Shown: positions 42,763 through 47,358 of the stretch, in pieces | How the letters are laid out: each line of letters begins with the position of its first letter | Numbering within the stretch: position 1 is the stretch's first letter | Assembly: GCA_964609695.1 (NCBI GenBank) | Contig: CAZSSP010000013.1 | Location: 1-47,358 of the forward strand | From: JAGNHS01 sp964609695 | Lineage (GTDB): Bacteria > Bdellovibrionota > UBA2428 | Length of the DNA stretch: 47,358 bases | Reading direction: 5' to 3' | Made by a program: the position numbers and the translations under genes | The notes under the pieces: model-generated | Database searches by the model: none | What the model saw: only the letters and a program-made list of their open reading frames with translations | Told to the model about the DNA's origin: nothing

Positions 42763-43806
42763 TTAAAAGGCTCTCCATTGGCTAGCAGAGACTTCCATTA
42801 CATAAGACAGCGCCAATTTGGCAAACATCGCTGAGTGCTCAAAGTTGATTTCCGCAGTGATGGTGTCTTGTGGCGTGTGAATGTTGGGATTGTANNNNNN
42901 NNNNNNNNNNNNNNNNNNNNNNNNNNNNNNNNNNNNNNNNNNNNNNNNNNNNNNNNNNNNNNNNNNNNNNNNNNNNNNNNNNNNNNNNNNNNNNGCAATT
43001 TCTGCAGAACCTAAGAGACCAGACTCTTCTCCAGCGTAGAAGAATAAATGGATACTCCTTTCAGGTGCAAATCCAGTTTCAGATATAACATTGAGCACTT
43101 CAACAATATCTGCAGATCCAGAGGCATTGTCGTCAGCTCCAGGAGCGTTTCCTCTAAAGCTGATGGAATCGGCGTGACCTCCAAGGACCACAATTTCGTT
43201 AGGGCGACTGCGGCCTGGAATAATCACGCGTAGGCTTTTTTGCCCGGTGCTTTCGTGTTCGATAAAATCTTGGGTCCAGTTAGGGTGCGACGCTAAGACG
43301 CTATCTTGAAGTCTTTTAGCCAAGGCTTGCATGGGTAAATTTGAATCGCGGCTTTTATTGTACCTATTGGGAAAGCTGCTAAACCAAGTGACGAAATCTT
43401 TGATGCGATCTTTTTGAACAAGCTTAAGAGCATCGCGAATTTCTCTTCTCTCGGCAAGATTTTCAGAGATTCCAGGACCGGCGATTTTAATGTCCTTTTG
43501 TAAAAGAAGATCGCGTTTCTGAAAGCTTTTAATTTTAGAAAAAATTCCAGCAATTCTATTTCCATTAAAAGTTTCTTTTTGAGAAAGCACTTCGTAGCCC
43601 CCGCAGCGACCGCGTGCATGGGCTAGTTGATGCAATCTCATTTCTTGTAAGGGGTTTAATACGGCATAGGCCACTTTAGCAGAGAGATCTTCGTTCAGCG
43701 CGGCAACACCCATTTCTTTAAGTAGCCAAGGATCGGTGAGTACTGCTGTTTGTGAAAAAGCAGAGAAGCTTAATAGAAGTGTTAAAGTTACAAAGATGTT
43801 TTTCAT
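42763..43806 (-). CDS. Secreted M28-family aminopeptidase with an assembly gap
   Basis: Signal peptide about 1-19 (FSAFS). The zinc site shows VVLGGHADSI (His-x-Asp), PGADDNASGSA (bridging Asp) and FYAGEESGLLGS (catalytic Glu plus zinc Glu). After the gap, NPNIHTPQDT supplies the last zinc His. The Asp ligand normally between them must be inside the gap. In M28 enzymes about 100 residues separate the EE pair from the last His, but the 100-N placeholder allows only about 50, so roughly 150-200 more bases are missing than shown. It probably degrades peptides outside the cytoplasm, like leucyl aminopeptidases of this family. Confidence 0.88.
   Translation of the reverse strand: MKNIFVTLTLLLSFSAFSQTAVLTDPWLLKEMGVAALNEDLSAKVAYAVLNPLQEMRLHQLAHARGRCGGYEVLSQKETFNGNRIAGIFSKIKSFQKRDLLLQKDIKIAGPGISENLAERREIRDALKLVQKDRIKDFVTWFSSFPNRYNKSRDSNLPMQALAKRLQDSVLASHPNWTQDFIEHESTGQKSLRVIIPGRSRPNEIVVLGGHADSISFRGNAPGADDNASGSADIVEVLNVISETGFAPERSIHLFFYAGEESGLLGSAEIXXXXXXXXXXXXXXXXXXXXXXXXXXXXXXXXXXYNPNIHTPQDTITAEINFEHSAMFAKLALSYVMEVSASQWRAF
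42895..42994. other. Run of 100 N inside the M28 peptidase gene
   Basis: A placeholder gap. The flanking protein blocks belong to the same family but lie too close together, so the real missing stretch is longer than 100 bases. Confidence 0.9.
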
Positions 43807-43807
43807 A

Positions 43808-43839
43808 TTAAGTGAGTTTAACGTGGAACATTCACTTAA
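43808..43839. promoter_or_regulatory. Inverted repeat at the M28 peptidase start
   Basis: TTAAGTGA and TCACTTAA, perfect 8-base arms with a 16-base spacer, end one base before the ATG of the M28 gene. No separate Shine-Dalgarno is visible. It is a candidate operator or leader hairpin. Confidence 0.35.
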
Positions 43840-43891
43840 AATAGCTTGTTAAAAAATCTAAGAGCTTTTAAGGCCAATCTATTTAAGAGAG

Positions 43892-43907
43892 CGTCAATCG
43901 CTTGACG
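43892..43907 (-). terminator. Short hairpin after the 43910-44989 gene
   Basis: CGTCAA and TTGACG pair around a 4-base loop, two bases after the stop codon. The T-run is poor, so any terminator activity is weak. Confidence 0.3.
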
Positions 43908-43909
43908 AT

Positions 43910-44989
43910 TTAAGGGTGCAATGAGTTTAGAAATCCCTCAGGAATACCTTCGACTTCTAAACTTAATCCTTTGGGGCAAGCGGCTAAGTCTCCCTGGCTT
44001 AATTTTTTAAACTTTTCGCTGTCAGGATTTCCAAAGACGACGGTGAATTTCCAAATACTTTCTTCAGGTTTAGAGAAATTTTGAGACAATAATTCTGCAA
44101 GCACCTTTTGACCTCGAAATAATCGGCAATGAGTTTCTTTAATTTTGGGGCTAAGATTAAGAAGCTTTCTCTGCGCATCGTTCATATTTCTGATTCGAAT
44201 GTTTATGTAATTTGCAAAAATTGTATAAGTTGTTCCACTTTCAAGGGATCGCAATTTATCCTTAAAGGGATATTGATCGTTGAAAAGTTCAGAAAACAAG
44301 CGATTGATAAAATATTCGTGTCCGTAAATTCCATCGTCTTCAATAGTAGAGTATTCAAGATAGAGTTTTTCCCAAATCTCTAATAAAAATTTATCATCCC
44401 CAAAAATGTAATCATCAAAGCGTTCGTGGAGTTCGTGAGTCAGTGCATAAGCAGCCTGCATCACTAATGAATATTTTGTGGGGCCCAGGTTGCTTTGCCA
44501 GTCCCAATAAGTTGATACCATGCTCGTAAATATTTCTTGAATAAGTTCTTTAGGAACTTCATTGTCATTTGTTAAAACTTCGAACCAATAAATCATGGCC
44601 ACAAGAAAATGTTGTTGATCTAATAGCTGAGTGCCAAAAACTTTTTGGGCATAATTTTTTGCGGCATCCGTCAGGGTGTTTGTTCCGCGATCGCGCATAA
44701 AAAGACGTGAAAATTTTAATTCGCGATTAAATATTTCGAGTGCATTTCTTATGAAGATTTGACGATCTTCGGCATTGAAAGCTTTAATTTTTGTATCGTA
44801 AATAGTATCCAAACCTTTACTTAGAAAACTAAAGTCATCCATTTGTGATTGGCTGAGAGGGCCGCCTGATAAATTCATCTCACATTTATCAAAGGGTCCA
44901 AAATCAAAACGGCTAGAGTTATTGTTGTCGTGATTGTCGGCCCAAGAGCCTAAAGTGCTTAAGATTAAGGCTATACTTAGAACGCGCAT
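43910..44989 (-). CDS. Secreted helical protein of unknown function
   Basis: 359 residues. Signal peptide about 1-17 (SIALILSTLGSWA), then an Asn/Asp-rich start. The body is largely helical (KNYAQKVFGTQLLDQQHFLV, EIFTSMVSTYWDWQSN, YALTHELHERFDDYIF). HELHE is not a zinc-protease motif, as the third His is missing. Cysteines are few (in DKCEMNL, THCRLF and AACPKGL). It is the first of the minus-strand exported genes here and is divergent from guaB. No family was recognised. Confidence 0.7.
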   Translation of the reverse strand: MRVLSIALILSTLGSWADNHDNNNSSRFDFGPFDKCEMNLSGGPLSQSQMDDFSFLSKGLDTIYDTKIKAFNAEDRQIFIRNALEIFNRELKFSRLFMRDRGTNTLTDAAKNYAQKVFGTQLLDQQHFLVAMIYWFEVLTNDNEVPKELIQEIFTSMVSTYWDWQSNLGPTKYSLVMQAAYALTHELHERFDDYIFGDDKFLLEIWEKLYLEYSTIEDDGIYGHEYFINRLFSELFNDQYPFKDKLRSLESGTTYTIFANYINIRIRNMNDAQRKLLNLSPKIKETHCRLFRGQKVLAELLSQNFSKPEESIWKFTVVFGNPDSEKFKKLSQGDLAACPKGLSLEVEGIPEGFLNSLHP

Positions 44990-45060
44990 CGCGCCGGACT
45001 TTAAAGGTTTATTTTAGGCTAACGCAAATGCTATTTACTTAAAAAGCCTTACGAAAGAGT

Positions 45061-45089
45061 TTGACTGAATGGGGTTAAAACGACTAAAT
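45061..45089 (+). promoter_or_regulatory. Candidate guaB promoter
   Basis: TTGACT (45061-45066) and CTAAAT (45084-45089) are 17 bases apart. The predicted start of transcription would fall on or next to the guaB ATG at 45097, and no Shine-Dalgarno precedes it. The -10 match is only 3 of 6. Confidence 0.3.
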
Positions 45090-45096
45090 CCTGAAT

Positions 45097-46587
45097 ATGG
45101 CGCTGGAAATTTCACCAACAAATTTCAGTCATTGTTTCGCATTCGACGACGTCTTGCTCAAACCTGGATATAGTGAATTAGTTCCCTCAGAGGTTAAGGT
45201 AGATTCTCGTTTGGGATCAATACCACTTAAAGTTCCCGTTTTATCGGCGGCAATGGACACTGTGACTGAGGCTCAAATGGCTATTGCGATGGCTTTGCTC
45301 GGTGGTGTGGGAGTGCTTCACAAAAACAACAGCATCGAAGAGCAAGCTTCTGATGTGAGTCGTGTTAAAAAATTCCAACATGCGGTGATCACCGATCCCA
45401 TTACAGTTAAAGCTGACTTCACATTGGCTCAGGTTAAGGAACTTATTCGTGAAACTGGGATTACAGGCTTTCCTGTAATCGATAATAGCGGAAAATTAGT
45501 GGGTATGTGTACGGGCCGAGATATCCGTTATGCTGAAGATTCTCAGATTCGTGTTCAGGATGTGATGAGTTCTCCTGTTAAGAGTCTTCCCGAGGGAAGC
45601 GATCATAAGCAGGCCGTAGAATTTTTCCGAAAATACAAAGTTGAAAAGCTTCCTCTTGTTAATAAAGAGGGGCATTTAAAAGGTCTCATCACCTCTAAGG
45701 ATTGGCGCCAGCAATCAGATCACCCTTTAGCTCTCAAAGATGATAGCGGAAGTTTGATTGTGGCCGCAGCCTTGGGTGTTGGAAATAAAGACGGAATAGA
45801 TCGAGCCATGGCATTGGTTAAAGCTAAGGTCGATTGTTTGGTTTTAGATTCGGCTCATGGTCACTCCAAAGGAATCATTGAAACTCTAAAAGATCTTCGT
45901 AAAAAATTTCCTGATGTCACTCTTATTGGTGGAAATGTGGCCACTGCAGAGGGAGCCAAAGCGCTTATCGATGCAGGCGCCAATGTCGTAAAAATTGGTG
46001 TGGGTCCAGGTTCTATTTGTACGACTCGTATAGTGAGCGGTGCCGGAGTTCCTCAGCTCACTGCCATATACGAAATTTGCCAAAACTTAAGAGCTAAGCA
46101 CCCCAACGTGAGCTTTATTGCTGATGGTGGAATTCGTTATTCGGGCGATATTACTAAAGCTCTTGCGGCAGGAGCACACGCTGTGATGTTGGGTTCGCTT
46201 TTAGCGGGGACTGAGGAGAGTCCCGGTGAAACCATAATTTACATGGGTCGTTCTTATAAATTTTATCGTGGTATGGGTTCACTTTCAGCCATGAAAAAAG
46301 GTTCTAAAGATCGTTATCGTCAAGCCAGCGTAGAATCTTCTAAATTAGTACCAGAGGGCGTGGAAGCTCGAGTGCCTTACCGAGGTAAGGTTCAAGATGT
46401 GATTTATCAACTCGTGGGTGGTCTACGTTCTGGAATGGGTTATGTGGGCGCAAAAGATTTAGAAGACTTAGTTAAAAAAGCTCAGTTTGTAAGAATTTCT
46501 CAAGGTGCACTTAAAGAGAGCCATGTTCACGATGTTTCAATTGTGGCGGAGTCTCCTAATTACAGTGGAAGGCCCAAGGAAGAATGA
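45097..46587 (+). CDS. guaB: Inosine-5'-monophosphate dehydrogenase
   Basis: 496 residues, the usual length. It oxidises IMP to XMP with NAD+, the committed step to GMP. FDDVLLKPGYSELVPSEV opens the TIM barrel. Two CBS domains are inserted at about 95-215 (ITGFPVIDNSGKLVGMCTGR and VEKLPLVNKEGHLKGLITS). The catalytic loop GPGSICTTRIVSGAGVPQ carries the active-site cysteine, and the flap region MGSLSAMKKGS and RVPYRGKV follow. It overlaps guaA by 4 bases (ATGA), so the two steps to GMP are translated together. Confidence 0.97.
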   Translation: MALEISPTNFSHCFAFDDVLLKPGYSELVPSEVKVDSRLGSIPLKVPVLSAAMDTVTEAQMAIAMALLGGVGVLHKNNSIEEQASDVSRVKKFQHAVITDPITVKADFTLAQVKELIRETGITGFPVIDNSGKLVGMCTGRDIRYAEDSQIRVQDVMSSPVKSLPEGSDHKQAVEFFRKYKVEKLPLVNKEGHLKGLITSKDWRQQSDHPLALKDDSGSLIVAAALGVGNKDGIDRAMALVKAKVDCLVLDSAHGHSKGIIETLKDLRKKFPDVTLIGGNVATAEGAKALIDAGANVVKIGVGPGSICTTRIVSGAGVPQLTAIYEICQNLRAKHPNVSFIADGGIRYSGDITKALAAGAHAVMLGSLLAGTEESPGETIIYMGRSYKFYRGMGSLSAMKKGSKDRYRQASVESSKLVPEGVEARVPYRGKVQDVIYQLVGGLRSGMGYVGAKDLEDLVKKAQFVRISQGALKESHVHDVSIVAESPNYSGRPKEE

Positions 46588-47358
46588 TTCTTCTATTTGA
46601 TTTTGGATCTCAATACACTCAGTTAATTGCTAAGGCCTTTCGTCATAAGGGTTATCCCTGTGAAGTTGTCGCCGGAAAAACTCCTGCCTCAAAAGTAGAT
46701 CTCACAAAAGTTCGGGGCTTAGTTTTTTCAGGTTCACCCATGAGTGTGAATAAAGATTGGACCCCCGATCCTAAAATTCTCGATCTCAATTTGCCCATTC
46801 TAGCGATTTGCTATGGCTATCACTTTATTGCCTCTCATTTTGGTGGCGATATAGAGTCGCAAAAAAATCGTGAATATGGAGAAGCCTGGGTTACAAAAAC
46901 TTCTTTTGGAAAATCAGATCCCTTGCTTTCAAAGTTTCCCGAGCGTTCAAGGGTCTGGATGAGTCATGGTGATTCCGTAGGAGGATTACCTCCTGGTGCT
47001 CAACTCCTTCTTGAATCTGGAGATAAACCAGCGGCTTTTTGTTTACCCAAAGAAAAAGTTTGGGCTCTTCAATTTCATCCTGAAGTGGCGCATTCTCATG
47101 ATGGTTTAAAAATCTTAGAAGCTTTTGCCTCTGATATTGTCGGGCATAAGCCTGAGTGGAAAATGACCACGGTCCTCGACGATCTTCGTGCCGAACTCAA
47201 GCTTCAACTTAAGGGAATCGAAGAAGTTTATTGTGGCGTTTCCGGCGGTGTGGATTCAACGGTGATGGCGGCATTGCTTTCTGAGTTTTGCAAAGTCAAA
47301 GCACTTTTTGTGGATCATGGATTTCTACGTGAATACGATTGGACAGATTTACAGGGTT
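46584..47358 (+). CDS. guaA: GMP synthase (glutamine-hydrolysing), partial
   Basis: The frame is open from ATG 46584 to the window end (258 codons), so the gene is cut. It converts XMP to GMP. The N-terminal class I amidotransferase has the nucleophile in AICYGYH (canonical GICYG) and the later FHPEV histidine-glutamate pair. The ATP pyrophosphatase P-loop SGGVDSTV follows near residue 220, as in GuaA. The start overlaps the guaB stop by 4 bases. Confidence 0.96.
   Translation, partial: MILLFDFGSQYTQLIAKAFRHKGYPCEVVAGKTPASKVDLTKVRGLVFSGSPMSVNKDWTPDPKILDLNLPILAICYGYHFIASHFGGDIESQKNREYGEAWVTKTSFGKSDPLLSKFPERSRVWMSHGDSVGGLPPGAQLLLESGDKPAAFCLPKEKVWALQFHPEVAHSHDGLKILEAFASDIVGHKPEWKMTTVLDDLRAELKLQLKGIEEVYCGVSGGVDSTVMAALLSEFCKVKALFVDHGFLREYDWTDLQG

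Noticed and set aside
44400..44440. HELHE in the 43910-44989 protein as a zinc-protease motif
   Set aside because: The zincin pattern needs HExxH; here the second His is at the wrong spacing and no third ligand is seen.
1..47358. CRISPR array, prophage or complete insertion sequence
   Set aside because: No regularly spaced direct repeats, phage structural genes or paired transposase ends were seen on either strand.

Overview
The window is a low-GC (visibly AT-rich) Gram-negative chromosome segment from a draft assembly; three 100-base runs of N interrupt it. Signal peptides are unusually frequent. The core genes include complex I subunits, AddAB-type recombination genes, EpmA, GuaB/GuaA, a sigma54-type activator and a zinc-finger-less DksA. 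Together with many secreted proteins of unknown function, they suggest a deltaproteobacterial or Bdellovibrionota-type (possibly predatory) bacterium. This is inference from gene content, not a phylogenetic result.

Layout. 0-1.5 kb: part of a repeat, a secreted pectate-lyase-like protein, a small unknown ORF and a probably artefactual assembly gap. 1.5-7.1 kb (minus strand): a tight operon of a dicluster ferredoxin, an AddB-like nuclease and an AddA-like helicase-nuclease. 7.3-8.7 kb: a beta-barrel-like protein and a matrixin-like metalloprotease with a candidate C-terminal sorting signal. 8.6-14.1 kb (minus): a degenerate aminotransferase-like protein, a TonB/TolA-type protein, BioY, an AmgK-like phosphotransferase, a secreted protein and a 2-oxoglutarate/Fe(II) oxygenase. 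14.2-18.1 kb (minus): a coiled-coil protein, a NuoB-NuoD fusion with no NuoC, and NuoG. 18.2 kb: tRNA-Leu(CAA), followed directly by a perfect 46-bp palindrome. 18.4-25 kb (minus): a three-part secreted fusion (serine hydrolase, DUF5060-like, glycosidase-like), EpmA and a large beta-helix-like surface protein. 25.2-31.4 kb: an RsmB-type rRNA methyltransferase, a REP-associated tyrosine transposase (RAYT), a coupled pair of secreted proteins and several small exported proteins. 31.5-38.9 kb: two glycosyltransferases, a Bcp peroxiredoxin, the DksA-like protein, an S1/P1 nuclease, a 200-bp inverted-repeat element, a LOG-family protein and a sigma54-type activator. 39-45 kb: a run of exported proteins including a HAD-like protein, a YunG-like papain-fold protein and an M28 peptidase. 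45-47.4 kb: guaB overlapping guaA, which runs off the window.

How the parts relate. Clear functional units are AddAB (double-strand end processing), the complex I peripheral-arm genes and guaBA (GMP synthesis). The most unusual content is the NuoBD fusion; the 200-bp palindromic element, with a related fragment at the window start and a RAYT gene as possible mobiliser; the serine hydrolase/glycosidase fusion; the coupled secreted pair at 27.4-30.2 kb; and an addB gene whose homologous N-terminus has no ATG, GTG or TTG start. No CRISPR array, prophage or complete insertion sequence was seen.
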